This document shows positions 9,273 through 18,382 of a stretch of DNA of 64,000 bases, piece after piece. The notes below the pieces were generated by a model. It was not told the DNA's origin. It made no database searches and saw only the letters and a program-made list of their open reading frames with translations. The position numbers and the translations under genes were made by a program. Source of the stretch: Treponema sp. (GTDB lineage: Bacteria; Spirochaetota; Spirochaetia; Treponematales; Treponemataceae); NCBI GenBank assembly GCA_017619795.1, contig JAFZRP010000122.1, positions 1-64,000 of the forward strand, read 5' to 3'. Numbering within the stretch: the stretch's first letter is position 1; each line of letters opens with the position of its first letter.

Positions 9273-9902
9273 TTAATCCAGTACTTTATTTCCAAGATAC
9301 GGATCAAGAACTTCAATAAGCTCAGGATCATTTCTGAAGTAATAATTTTCAAGCTCTTCCTTAGACAAGCCTACAAGCTCATGACTCATATAATGAATCC
9401 AGCGGTTTTCCTCAGGCTTTGTAATTTCAAACTTGCGGCAATAATAATCAGGCTGAATAGGAAGCTGCTCTTTATAGTAAGTAAAATATTTGTAATCGTG
9501 TACAACAACCTTTATGTCTTCGCGAGGAATACCACGGCTGTTCATAAGGGTTTCTACCAGACAGTTGATTGTTCTGCCTGAATCAAAAATATCGTCAACG
9601 AGAAGGATTTTATCTCCAGGTCTGAGATTCTCCGGTGGATAAGTCCAGCCGTCAATAAATACTTTTGTATGTTGTGCAATATCTGAATATGAACGTGCAA
9701 CAACACCAGCGTATAAAACCGGATGAAAATGCTTTACCTTTGCCAGAATCTTAAAATATTCGCTGATGACGTTTGCCATATAAGCGCCGCCACGCAAAGA
9801 ACAATAAATTACATCAGGGAAAAAATTATCCTTGTATATTTTATTTGCAAGCTTCAGTGCATTGTTTCTAACTGTTTCGTATTCCAAAAACTCTTTTATC
9901 AT
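9273..9902 (-). CDS. Phosphoribosyltransferase
   Basis: This 209-residue protein has the type I phosphoribosyltransferase fold. The PRPP-binding loop ILLVDDIFDSGRTI lies at about residues 98-111 and the early strand VIYCSLRGGAYM binds pyrophosphate. These enzymes join a purine or pyrimidine base to PRPP in salvage; the COG2236-like pattern suggests hypoxanthine or xanthine, but the substrate cannot be fixed from sequence. A strong promoter overlaps the end of the ABC ATPase gene upstream, with a GAGGAAA ribosome site. It is first in a run with the beta-helix protein and rnhB. Confidence 0.85.
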   Translation of the reverse strand: MIKEFLEYETVRNNALKLANKIYKDNFFPDVIYCSLRGGAYMANVISEYFKILAKVKHFHPVLYAGVVARSYSDIAQHTKVFIDGWTYPPENLRPGDKILLVDDIFDSGRTINCLVETLMNSRGIPREDIKVVVHDYKYFTYYKEQLPIQPDYYCRKFEITKPEENRWIHYMSHELVGLSKEELENYYFRNDPELIEVLDPYLGNKVLD

Positions 9903-9929
9903 ATTTTCCTCACACTTGTTTATCTTACT

Positions 9930-9958
9930 ATTATAAAATAAAACGTTATCTCATACAA
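9930..9958 (-). promoter_or_regulatory. Promoter of the phosphoribosyltransferase run
   Basis: TTGTAT, 17 nt, TATAAT. The -35 overlaps the stop codon of the preceding ABC ATPase gene. The predicted leader is about 20 nt and contains GAGGAAA. Confidence 0.7.
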
Positions 9959-10601
9959 CAAAATCTTTTTCTGTTATAATTCTGCACCCAAGCTTGTCTA
10001 AATCGCTTTTATTATGGCTGATGATGATTAACGCCCTGTTTTCTTCTTCAATAATTTCTTTTGTAAGCTCTATAAGCAGGTTTCTTTTTTCTTCATCCTG
10101 AGAATGAAACGGCTCATCCATAAGTAAAAGCTTTCCAAGATAAGCAAAAGCCCTTGCAATTGCTACGCGCTGCTTTTCTCCTCCGCTCAGCTTTTCAGGC
10201 ATACTGTTTAATTTATCCTTAAGGAAAAGCTTTTCCAGCAGTATCGAAGCTTTTTTCTCTGCCTCTTCCTTTCCGTACATTTTTTCTACAGGAAGCGTAA
10301 CATTTTTCACCACGGAAACAGACGGTATAAGTCTCGGCTCCTGAAAAACATACGAAACGGTAAGCTTTTCCTGCTTTACTAGCTTTCCTTCAGTTTTAAT
10401 AATTCCGTTTTTTTCTGCCCCACAAGGCATTATGCCTGCAAGCCAGTTTAACAGTGTTGTCTTTCCAGTTCCGGTTGGTGCAAAAATCCCAAGCCTGTCA
10501 TTATCAGCAACAGAAAGATTAAAATTACGGAAAAGAGCATTTTCTTCCTGCATAATCGTAAGGTTTTCTATTTGTAAAAGAGGTTGATTATTCATCATCA
10601 T
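9951..10601 (-). CDS. ABC importer ATPase (nitrate/sulfonate/thiamine-precursor type)
   Basis: Walker A is APTGTGKTTLLN near residue 38, the Q-loop is VFQEPRLIPS, the signature is LSGGEKQRVAIARAF and Walker B is LLLMDEP. At 216 residues it is a compact single-domain ATPase of the SsuB/TauB/ThiZ group. Three ATGs in a row (10601, 10598, 10595) are possible; the first overlaps the permease stop and lies 10 nt after GGAGGT. It energises the importer formed with the permease and binding protein upstream. Confidence 0.9.
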   Translation of the reverse strand: MMMNNQPLLQIENLTIMQEENALFRNFNLSVADNDRLGIFAPTGTGKTTLLNWLAGIMPCGAEKNGIIKTEGKLVKQEKLTVSYVFQEPRLIPSVSVVKNVTLPVEKMYGKEEAEKKASILLEKLFLKDKLNSMPEKLSGGEKQRVAIARAFAYLGKLLLMDEPFHSQDEEKRNLLIELTKEIIEEENRALIIISHNKSDLDKLGCRIITEKDFVV

Positions 10602-11356
10602 TTTTTAAGATACCTCCTTACAAAAAAGGCGAAAAGCTCCTGAAGGAAAAAGCTGACTGCTACAAGAATTATAGCCGCTGCAAGTACATAAGCCGATTCA
10701 AGATGAACCTGATACCGTTGAAGCAAAGTACCAGTTGCATTTATTGGCAGACTTAAAACCTCGCCAGCAACTACAACCTTCCAGGTAAGCCCGAAAGCCG
10801 AAACAGCTGCATTAAGTATAAACGGAATTGCAGCTGGAAGCTTTATATAATAAAAAATATCTTTGCCGGTAAGGGAAAAGCACTTAGCCATATCAAGCAG
10901 CTTTTTATCTGAGGATGAAAGACCTGTAACAACCGAGGTAATCATAATCGGCAGCGTCATAAGCACAGAAACAAAAATTGGAACCGTATTAGATTTAAAC
11001 CAGAACAATACAATAAGAATAATTGCGGCTACAGGTGTCGCCCTGATTATGGCAATTGGAAGCTCAAAAAGCCTTTTACAGAAAGCGGACAACGCACAGA
11101 CTGTTCCAAGAATTATTCCAAGTACAACAGAGATTCCAAAAGAAATTATACAGCGCAAAAAAGTATGTAAGAAGCTGTTCCAAAACTCAGGATTTTTGAA
11201 CAGCTTTCCCATGGCAACAGCAACCTCTGAAGGATAAGGAAGAATAAGAGCAGAGCTTGTTTTTTTAGCGGCAATTATCCATATAATAAAAATGAGTGAG
11301 ATTGAAACAATATACGAAATGTATTTTTTAAGCTTATCTGAAGTAGAATCCATCAT
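10598..11356 (-). CDS. ABC importer permease (SsuC/TauC-like)
   Basis: This is a 252-residue inner-membrane protein with about six transmembrane segments. The cytoplasmic coupling helix (LLDMAKCFSLTGKDIFYYIKLPAAIPFI) fits the EAA loop of the BPD-transport family. An AGGTGG sequence supports the ATG at 11356 over an upstream GTG at 11371. The start overlaps the end of the binding-protein gene, so the two are coupled. Confidence 0.88.
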   Translation of the reverse strand: MMDSTSDKLKKYISYIVSISLIFIIWIIAAKKTSSALILPYPSEVAVAMGKLFKNPEFWNSFLHTFLRCIISFGISVVLGIILGTVCALSAFCKRLFELPIAIIRATPVAAIILIVLFWFKSNTVPIFVSVLMTLPIMITSVVTGLSSSDKKLLDMAKCFSLTGKDIFYYIKLPAAIPFILNAAVSAFGLTWKVVVAGEVLSLPINATGTLLQRYQVHLESAYVLAAAIILVAVSFFLQELFAFFVRRYLKK

Positions 11357-12284
11357 CAGGAAGTTTTCCACCTATAGAAGCTTCGTCGTTTGCAAGGAAA
11401 AGATTAAGCAGACTTTCAGCATCCTTTCTTGCATATTCAGAAGAAACAAAAACGTAATTTGCTCTTGGAATTGAAGTTGAAACTACACCTGCAGCAAGTC
11501 CGAAATCAAGCTTTTCGCAAAGCTCACCTGCTTTCTTTGGATATCTTAAGGTCTGATTATATGATTCTTCATATTCTGCAAGGAAAGCATCGAGCAGCTC
11601 TTTGTTTTTTTCGGCAAAGCCTTTTCGAGCAACCAGCACCGTAAGCGGATAAGTGCTTCCCTTTCCGGCAAAATATTCATATTCTTTCTGAAGGTCAATT
11701 GCAACAACAACATCCTTTGATTTCATTTTTGCAATTGTAGCAAAAGGCTCCGGAACAACAGCATACTGGATTTTATCAGCAAGCAGCTGAGGCACAATCT
11801 GAGCTGTTGGAATTGAAAAAGAAAGAACTATTCCATCGCGTGCATTCACATCGATTTCATTTTTTTCAATCAGATATTTGAACATATATTCTGGAGTTGC
11901 GCCTTGTCCCGCTACATAAACAGTTTTTCCCTTTAAATCGTCAAAGCGCTTTACATCCTTGCTTTTTGTAATAAGAGAAAGGTTTCCGTTTCCTGTAATT
12001 CCACAGCAAACAATTGCACCGGAAGAATTGTAAACCTTTGCGGCAACATTGAGCGGCATAAAACCGATGTCAATTTCGTTTTTAAGCATTTTTGGAAGAA
12101 GGGCTGGAACATCGGCAAACTTTTGGGTAGTTACCTTTGCTCCTGCAATTTCCTTATTGTTTTCTATTAAAAAGGCAGCAGGAATACAACTTGGTCCATT
12201 CAAAAGACCGATACGGATTACGTCCTCTGCAAAAATACTTACAGAAAGTCCTAATATAAATAAGAAGAGTAAAAGCTTTTTCAT
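11334..12284 (-). CDS. NMT1/THI5-like periplasmic binding protein
   Basis: This 316-residue protein has a cleavable signal peptide (ending VSIFA) followed by the NMT1/SsuA pattern: IRIGLLNGPSCIPAA, a DIGFMPLNVAAKVY strand, KGKTVYVAGQGATPEY, and VVPEPFATIAK. It is the solute receptor for the importer. The family takes up thiamine precursors, sulfonates, nitrate or riboflavin-related compounds; the ligand is not determined here. I saw no TPP riboswitch upstream. The start at 12284 follows a TTGGAG site. Only 30 nt separate it from clpC, so it may share that transcript. Confidence 0.85.
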   Translation of the reverse strand: MKKLLLFLFILGLSVSIFAEDVIRIGLLNGPSCIPAAFLIENNKEIAGAKVTTQKFADVPALLPKMLKNEIDIGFMPLNVAAKVYNSSGAIVCCGITGNGNLSLITKSKDVKRFDDLKGKTVYVAGQGATPEYMFKYLIEKNEIDVNARDGIVLSFSIPTAQIVPQLLADKIQYAVVPEPFATIAKMKSKDVVVAIDLQKEYEYFAGKGSTYPLTVLVARKGFAEKNKELLDAFLAEYEESYNQTLRYPKKAGELCEKLDFGLAAGVVSTSIPRANYVFVSSEYARKDAESLLNLFLANDEASIGGKLPDDGFYFR

Positions 12285-12314
12285 TGTATAACGCTCCAAC
12301 GTCTGTGCAGGGAG

Positions 12315-14945
12315 TTACCGTCTTCTTTTATTCGCAGGCTCAGTAACTTGAACAGACTGTTTTTCTTTTGTTTCTGTTTTACTACTTTTCAGCCTTACTT
12401 TCAACTTGTTTTTTACACATTCTACAACGACAAGGTCATTATCCTTATTTTTGTTTGTAAGAATTGCCATTGCAAGCGGATCTTCTATTTCTTTGCGGAT
12501 AAGCCGTTTCATAGGACGTGCACCCATAGAAGGATTGTAGCCGTTTTCTATAAGGTACTCCATTGCCTTCTTTTTTACAGATATTGTAAGCTTTTTCTCT
12601 GCTAGTCTCTGTGCAAGCTCTTCAATCTGAAGTCCCGCAATTTTAGAGATTTCTTTTTTGCTGAGTGCATCAAAGATAATTACATCGTCAATTCGGTTCA
12701 AAAGCTCAGGATTTAAAAGCTTTTTAAGCTCGTTCATAGCGCTTGCTTTTATTTCCTCGTAAGGCATTACCCCTTCAAGAGTTCCAAAGCCAACACGACC
12801 TTCGTTTGTAATTTGTCGGGCGCCGGCATTACTTGTCATGATAATAACCGTATTTCTGAAGTTTACTGTATGGCCAAGGTTGTCTGAAAGCTCACCTTCT
12901 TCAAGCAGCTGTAAAAGCAGGTTGAAAATATCTGGATGGGCTTTTTCAATTTCATCAAGCAGAACAACGGAGTATGGGTGTCTTCTAACCTTTTCCGTAA
13001 GCACGCCGCCTTCTTCATAGCCAACGTATCCTGGAGGAGCTCCAACAAGGCGGCTTGCGGTATGCTTTTCCATAAAGTCGGACATATCAATTCTGATGAG
13101 GGAATCCTCTGTACCAAACAGATATTTAGAGAGTGCTTTTGCAAGCTGAGTTTTTCCAACACCAGTTGGTCCTAAGAAAATAAATGAACCTACAGGATGC
13201 TTTGGAGAAGAAATACCGGCTCTGCTTCTTCTGATTGCGTCTGAAATAATTCTTACGGCATCATTCTGTCCGATTATGGTGTTATGGAGTTCATCCTCCA
13301 TTTTTATCATTCGTTCAGTTTCAGAAAGACTCATTTCGTGAAGTGGAATACCAGTAATGTCGCTGATAATTTTTTCTACATCCGCAGCAGTTACAAGCTT
13401 TGATTTTGAAACTCTGTTTTTTTCAATATAATCTGAATATAAGGTAAGCTTTTTTCTTAATTCAATTACTCTGTCGCGGATATATGCAGCTTTTTCGTAA
13501 TCCTGGTCTTCAATAAGGATTCTCTTTTCTTCCTCAAGCTCCTGCTTCATTTTTTCAAGCTCAGCAAGCTCGGAAGGTCTTTCTTCCTCCTGAATCTTCT
13601 TTGCAGCACCAGCTTCATCAAGAATATCTATTGCTTTATCAGGAAGTACTTTTTCCGGCAGATAGCGCTTTGAAAGACGAACAATACTTGGAATTACATC
13701 ATCTGAATAAACAACATTGTGATATTTTTCGTACTGTGATTTTACGCCTTCAAGAATCTCTTCTGCATCAGAACAGTCTGGTTCTTCTACCTTTACAACT
13801 TGGAATCTTCGTTCAAGCGCCATATCTCTTTCTATGTGCTTTGTATATTCCTTAGTTGTTGTTGCACCAATTATCTGTATTTCACCGCGTGATAAGGAAG
13901 GCTTCATGATATTTGAAGCGTCCATTGTACCTTCGTTTCCACCGGCACCAATTATTGCGTGAAGCTCATCAATAAAAAGAATGATATCTTTGTTTTCCTG
14001 AAGCTCGTTCAGAATCTTTTTCATTCTTTCCTCAAACTCACCTCTGTATTTTGTTCCCGCAACTACAGATGCAAGATCTAAAGAAAGGATTCTCTTTTTG
14101 AGTAATTCTGACGGAACCTTTCCTTCTGCAATTTTTTCTGCGAGTCCTTCTACAATTGCTGTTTTACCAACTCCAGGTTCACCGGTAAGAACAGGATTAT
14201 TTTTATTTCTTCTTGAAAGAATCTGAATTATTCTGTGGATTTCCTTGCTTCGGCCAACAACAGGATCAAGCTTGCCTTCTCGAGCCATTTTTGTAAGGTC
14301 ACGGCAGAACTCCATAAGGAACAAATCCTTTTTCTTCTGCTGGCTCTTATCTGTGTTCGTTTGATTATTCTGATTTTGCTTTTTCTGGAAGTTGTCTGAT
14401 TTTTTATCGTTTGGTCCAAAGAACTCACTGGCATATTCATCGGAGAAAAGACTCTTGAATACTGTATCAACAAGATTTTCTGCCTGTTTCTGCCTCATGG
14501 AAGAGTTTTTTTCGTTCTGGAGATCCTGCACCATATAACGAACATCTGCCATTGTATAATCTGCCGCATTAAAAAAACGTGCGGTTATACTGCCCTCTTC
14601 ACGGATTGCCGCAAGAAGGAGATGCTCTGTACCAATATAATCATTATGAAGTGCGTTAGACTCAATTCCCGCAATATCGAGCAGCTGCTGATAGCGATGA
14701 CTAAGAGGAAGCTTTTCTAATGTTGGAATTTTTGGTTCGTTTTCAAAAAATTTCTCTATTATTCTCTGCAATTCTATCGGATCAAGCATTAAGCTGTTAA
14801 AAATAAGATATCCCAATCCATCTTGTTTTTTTATAAGTGCAAGTATTACATGCTCAGGCAAAAGCTGTTTGCTTCCAAGCTTTCTAGCCTCATCCTGTGC
14901 CAGTACAGCAATTATTTCTTTTGCACGAGGAGAAAAATTCTTCAT
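12315..14945 (-). CDS. clpC: ClpC-type AAA+ unfoldase
   Basis: At 876 residues it has a double Clp_N repeat (residues 1-150), then AAA module 1 with Walker A GEPGVGKT near 257 and Walker B ILFIDELHAIIGAGG. A UVR-type coiled insert follows at about 468-500 (EEKRILIEDQDYEKAAYIRDR). AAA module 2 has Walker A GPTGVGKT near 592. The UVR motif and short middle domain mark ClpC rather than ClpA or ClpB. It feeds unfolded proteins to ClpP. An Asn/Gln/Lys-rich linker at about 185-210 is unusually polar. GAGGTG lies 7 nt before the ATG. No strong promoter is evident in the 83 nt upstream. Confidence 0.95.
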   Translation of the reverse strand: MKNFSPRAKEIIAVLAQDEARKLGSKQLLPEHVILALIKKQDGLGYLIFNSLMLDPIELQRIIEKFFENEPKIPTLEKLPLSHRYQQLLDIAGIESNALHNDYIGTEHLLLAAIREEGSITARFFNAADYTMADVRYMVQDLQNEKNSSMRQKQAENLVDTVFKSLFSDEYASEFFGPNDKKSDNFQKKQNQNNQTNTDKSQQKKKDLFLMEFCRDLTKMAREGKLDPVVGRSKEIHRIIQILSRRNKNNPVLTGEPGVGKTAIVEGLAEKIAEGKVPSELLKKRILSLDLASVVAGTKYRGEFEERMKKILNELQENKDIILFIDELHAIIGAGGNEGTMDASNIMKPSLSRGEIQIIGATTTKEYTKHIERDMALERRFQVVKVEEPDCSDAEEILEGVKSQYEKYHNVVYSDDVIPSIVRLSKRYLPEKVLPDKAIDILDEAGAAKKIQEEERPSELAELEKMKQELEEEKRILIEDQDYEKAAYIRDRVIELRKKLTLYSDYIEKNRVSKSKLVTAADVEKIISDITGIPLHEMSLSETERMIKMEDELHNTIIGQNDAVRIISDAIRRSRAGISSPKHPVGSFIFLGPTGVGKTQLAKALSKYLFGTEDSLIRIDMSDFMEKHTASRLVGAPPGYVGYEEGGVLTEKVRRHPYSVVLLDEIEKAHPDIFNLLLQLLEEGELSDNLGHTVNFRNTVIIMTSNAGARQITNEGRVGFGTLEGVMPYEEIKASAMNELKKLLNPELLNRIDDVIIFDALSKKEISKIAGLQIEELAQRLAEKKLTISVKKKAMEYLIENGYNPSMGARPMKRLIRKEIEDPLAMAILTNKNKDNDLVVVECVKNKLKVRLKSSKTETKEKQSVQVTEPANKRRR

Positions 14946-15028
14946 TGTCTGTCACCTCAATATATTGTCTTTATATTATCGGCAGAAGGGGTTAAAATCG
15001 GCACTGTAAGTTTATGCTTTTCTTTAAA

Positions 15029-16375
15029 TTATGCTTTTCTTAAAATATCGAGCGGTTTTTCTTTTCCAGCCTTTACCGCAGGAATTACAGAAACTATAAG
15101 CGAAAGAAGAATTGTTGCTGCCGCAATAAGCAGAATCTGAGCAAATGGTAAGTCCACAGGGATTTCCTGCAGATAATATGCCGGATCCATAAGCTTTATT
15201 GCAGTTATTTCGTTTGCAGGGACACCCTTTAACAGATATCCAACCTTAGCAAACATATTAACAATTTTTTCTATAAACTGAACAATCTGATTAGCATTTA
15301 CAGATGCTAAAAGTCCAACTGGAAGTCCAAGCAGAACTCCACCACTTCCGCAGGCCATACCGGTAATAAGGAAAGAAAGCGTTATACCGGATGGTGATGC
15401 ACCAAGACTCTTCAAAATAGCAATTTCTTTTCTTCGTTCCATAACAAGCATAACGATTGCCGAAGAAACATTTATTGAAGCAACAAGTACAATCAGCATC
15501 ATTATAAACACGAGCATAACCTTTGTTGAAGAAAAGTTTTCAAACTCTGCAGCATGAACCTGATCCCATCTGTAAAAGTTTGCATATCGACCAAACTGCT
15601 TCTGCATAAACCGCTGGATTCGTACAAGTTCTGTAGCAAAGGCGTCTGCGGTTTCTATCATTACAGTATAATTTGCAGTATCTAGTGAAAGATAAGAATA
15701 GGCATTTTCAATTGGAATAAATACCCAGAGCGCATCGAGTTCCTGATACCCAGAAGTAACAATTGCACAAACCTTAAACGAAGAAAGCTTTGGAGAAACC
15801 TTTCCATTTGAGGTTTTAGTTGTAATTATTCTAAAGCTGTCGCCCGCATGTAGATTAAGGGTTTCTGCCATTTTTTGCCCTACTATTGCAGGCTTTACAG
15901 CTTTATCGTTATCTGGCGAATTAACATAATCTTCTACAGAGCCTTCGGTAACTGTAAAAAGCTTCACAAATGCAGGATTCTCTGTAAAAATATTTTTTTC
16001 CATTGCCCTTATCTGAATGCCTGTTCGCATTGATTTTCCGGCCGCAAGCGCTGTAACGCTCACTTCAGGATAAGTACTCAAAACTCCATCAACCTTTTTA
16101 AGCTCATCAGCATAAGCCCGGAAATCTTCGGCAGTGCTCACTTCTTTTATTGTAGAAGCAACATAAGCTTGAATATGACTTGACGACAAGCCTATAATTC
16201 TTTCTGTCATTCCGTTTATCATTCCATTAGAAATTGAAAGCACAACAACAAGCGGAACAATACTTAAGCCTATACAAAGCAGCGCCCCGAACAGACTTCT
16301 CCGTGCCGAAGATTTCTTTTCTGTTTTTGGGAAAATAAGAGAACGTGCAAATTTTAAAGAGGCCTTAATCGTCAT
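15029..16375 (-). CDS. Lipoprotein-releasing ABC permease, LolC/LolE family (second permease)
   Basis: This 448-residue protein has the MacB/FtsX topology: one N-terminal transmembrane segment (LFGALLCIGLSIVPLVVVL), a large periplasmic domain, and three C-terminal transmembrane segments with the conserved cytoplasmic loop MERRKEIAILKSLGASPSGI. With the ATPase and the 438-residue permease it forms a LolCDE-type complex that extracts mature lipoproteins from the inner membrane. That fits a lipoprotein-rich spirochaete. Its ATG overlaps the ATPase gene by 1 nt. Confidence 0.88.
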   Translation of the reverse strand: MTIKASLKFARSLIFPKTEKKSSARRSLFGALLCIGLSIVPLVVVLSISNGMINGMTERIIGLSSSHIQAYVASTIKEVSTAEDFRAYADELKKVDGVLSTYPEVSVTALAAGKSMRTGIQIRAMEKNIFTENPAFVKLFTVTEGSVEDYVNSPDNDKAVKPAIVGQKMAETLNLHAGDSFRIITTKTSNGKVSPKLSSFKVCAIVTSGYQELDALWVFIPIENAYSYLSLDTANYTVMIETADAFATELVRIQRFMQKQFGRYANFYRWDQVHAAEFENFSSTKVMLVFIMMLIVLVASINVSSAIVMLVMERRKEIAILKSLGASPSGITLSFLITGMACGSGGVLLGLPVGLLASVNANQIVQFIEKIVNMFAKVGYLLKGVPANEITAIKLMDPAYYLQEIPVDLPFAQILLIAAATILLSLIVSVIPAVKAGKEKPLDILRKA

Positions 16376-17073
16376 TATCTTGCTTCCTGTAATTTCCCGT
16401 CTACAATCTTATAACAGACATCGCCCTTTTCTGCCAGCTTCATATCGTGAGTAACAAGCAAAAGTGTCTTTTTATATTTTTCTACCATTGAGAATAAAAG
16501 GTCTCCAATCATAACAGCATTTGCAGGATCAAGATTTCCGGTAGGCTCATCGGCAAGAATAAGGGACGGTTCGTTTATAAGGGAACGCGCAACCGCAACA
16601 CGCTGTCTTTCTCCACCAGAAAGCTGAGACGGCAGATGATTTTTTCTGTCATAAACACCAACATCGGCAAGCAGCTGTTCTGCTCTTTCTACAGCAGCTT
16701 TTTTATTAACTCCCGCAATATACGCCGGCATATACACATTTTCAAGTGCAGTAAAATCCTTAAGAAGATAGTGAAACTGGAAAATCAATCCAAGAAAAAC
16801 AGAACGGTATTCTGCAATTTCGTTTTCGTTAAGCTTTCCGACATTCCATTTTCCCGCAATAACAGTGCCTGCAGTAACAGTATCTATACCGCCGATTACA
16901 TTGAGCAGCGTACTTTTTCCGCTTCCGCTTTCTCCGGCAATTACAATCTTACGGCCTTTCTGTACAGTAAGATCAAGGTCTTTAAGAATTGTAAGTCGCT
17001 CGCTGTCGGTTACGTAAGTTTTTTCCAGTCCTCTGATTTCGATAATATTATTTCTTTCTTCAGCGTTACTCAT
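16375..17073 (-). CDS. lolD: Lipoprotein-releasing ABC ATPase LolD
   Basis: The 232-residue ATPase has Walker [13 protein letters not shown] near residue 45, Q-loop [23 protein letters not shown], signature [15 protein letters not shown] and Walker [14 protein letters not shown]. The Q-loop context with HHLL-like residues and TGNLD is typical of the MacB/LolD subgroup. The gene lies between its two permease genes and overlaps both, a classic coupled Lol operon order. Confidence 0.93.
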   Translation of the reverse strand: MSNAEERNNIIEIRGLEKTYVTDSERLTILKDLDLTVQKGRKIVIAGESGSGKSTLLNVIGGIDTVTAGTVIAGKWNVGKLNENEIAEYRSVFLGLIFQFHYLLKDFTALENVYMPAYIAGVNKKAAVERAEQLLADVGVYDRKNHLPSQLSGGERQRVAVARSLINEPSLILADEPTGNLDPANAVMIGDLLFSMVEKYKKTLLLVTHDMKLAEKGDVCYKIVDGKLQEAR

Positions 17074-18382
17074 CGTGTAAAACCTCCGCTACTGTAAGCT
17101 TTAATACATTTCTGCTGGCTGCCCACGATGCAAACAAAGGAGCTGCCACTCCGAACAAAGCAATCATCACTACCTCTGAGAAAAAGATTCTGGCAGGAAT
17201 GTTTGCGTATACTGCATAAGTTGAATTCTCCTGAACAAACATAAGGTTTTGAGGAGAAAAAATTGCTGTGAAAAAATACTGTACATAGAACATACAGCTT
17301 GAAGCAAGATTAAAAACAAACTCTGTGTTTATACTTATAAGAAGCCCAAGAATAACTCCGGCAAAGGCACCAATGGCTCCGGTTGTAAAGCCTCTCATAA
17401 TAAAAATTGATTTTATTTCGCTGTTTCTGGCTCCAATTGCCGAAAGGATTGCGATTTCACTTCGCCGTTCAAAAACAAGCCTTCGCATACCGTTATAGAT
17501 ATTGATTCCGACTACTACAAAAATAAGCGCAACAAGCAGCAGAAGCATATTTTTTTCTATGCGTAAGGCACCAAAAAAGGTTTTGTTGTAATCACGCCAG
17601 GATTGAAGCTTTCCTTCCTTCAGCTTTTTCTGCAATACAGAAACAGTGTGCATATCATCATTTCTATTTTTAAGCTTAATGCCATACGTTTTCTTTGCAG
17701 ATTCGCCGAAATGCTTTTCACCATCTTCAAGATTGATAAAACAATATGTATTATTAATTTCAGAATAACCGGAGGTATAAATACCCGTTACCTGAAAGTT
17801 TCTGTCATCGGAAAAAAGGCTTACATCGCTTCCACCGCTGAGTACTAAAAGATTTACAGTATCGCCGACATCAACGCTAAGCTTTCTTGCAAGAGAAGAG
17901 CCCATTACAATAGAATCAGGCTCTGAAAGATTAAAGCTGCCGCTCGAAATTTTAAGCTGTTCATAAAAGCCTTTATCCTGCGTATAAATAGTAGGACTAA
18001 CAGCTCTGATAATTGCCGCATTTTCTCTTCCGCGTTTACCGGTCATAAGAGTCTGAGCTTCGTAAAAAGGAGTTACCGAAAGTATGTTTCTGTTTTCGCT
18101 GCATAAGTCATACAGCTCCTGTTCTTTTTCAACCGGAAGCTCCGTTACCCTCAAATGATAAGAAGAGATTTCCATAATTGCATCTATAAAGCTCATCTGG
18201 AAGCCGTTCATAACGCTCATAACTACAATTAAAGTCATAACACCAAAACAGATTCCAAGCGTAGCAAGCACCGAAGTTACAGCCGAACGCCCCTTTCTAT
18301 CTACACGGGCAAAACGCTTTGAAACTTCATGTATCCATTTTAAGTTAGAAATAAAACTCTTTTCAGAACTTTTTTCACTCAT
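17066..18382 (-). CDS. Lipoprotein-releasing ABC permease, LolC/LolE family (first permease)
   Basis: This 438-residue protein has the same four-transmembrane FtsX topology as its partner: an N-terminal segment VTSVLATLGICFGVMTLIVV, then MNGFQMSFIDAIMEIS, a periplasmic domain, and a C-terminal loop FERRSEIAILSAIGARNSEI. It overlaps lolD by 8 nt and the preceding lipoprotein gene by 8 nt. With two non-identical permeases, a heterodimeric LolCDE rather than a LolF homodimer is expected. Which one corresponds to LolC and which to LolE cannot be told by eye. Confidence 0.88.
   Translation of the reverse strand: MSEKSSEKSFISNLKWIHEVSKRFARVDRKGRSAVTSVLATLGICFGVMTLIVVMSVMNGFQMSFIDAIMEISSYHLRVTELPVEKEQELYDLCSENRNILSVTPFYEAQTLMTGKRGRENAAIIRAVSPTIYTQDKGFYEQLKISSGSFNLSEPDSIVMGSSLARKLSVDVGDTVNLLVLSGGSDVSLFSDDRNFQVTGIYTSGYSEINNTYCFINLEDGEKHFGESAKKTYGIKLKNRNDDMHTVSVLQKKLKEGKLQSWRDYNKTFFGALRIEKNMLLLLVALIFVVVGINIYNGMRRLVFERRSEIAILSAIGARNSEIKSIFIMRGFTTGAIGAFAGVILGLLISINTEFVFNLASSCMFYVQYFFTAIFSPQNLMFVQENSTYAVYANIPARIFFSEVVMIALFGVAAPLFASWAASRNVLKLTVAEVLHDE

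Noticed and set aside
12285..12314. TPP riboswitch before the NMT1-like importer
   Set aside because: Only 30 nt separate it from clpC and no THI-box sequence is visible there or at the end of clpC.
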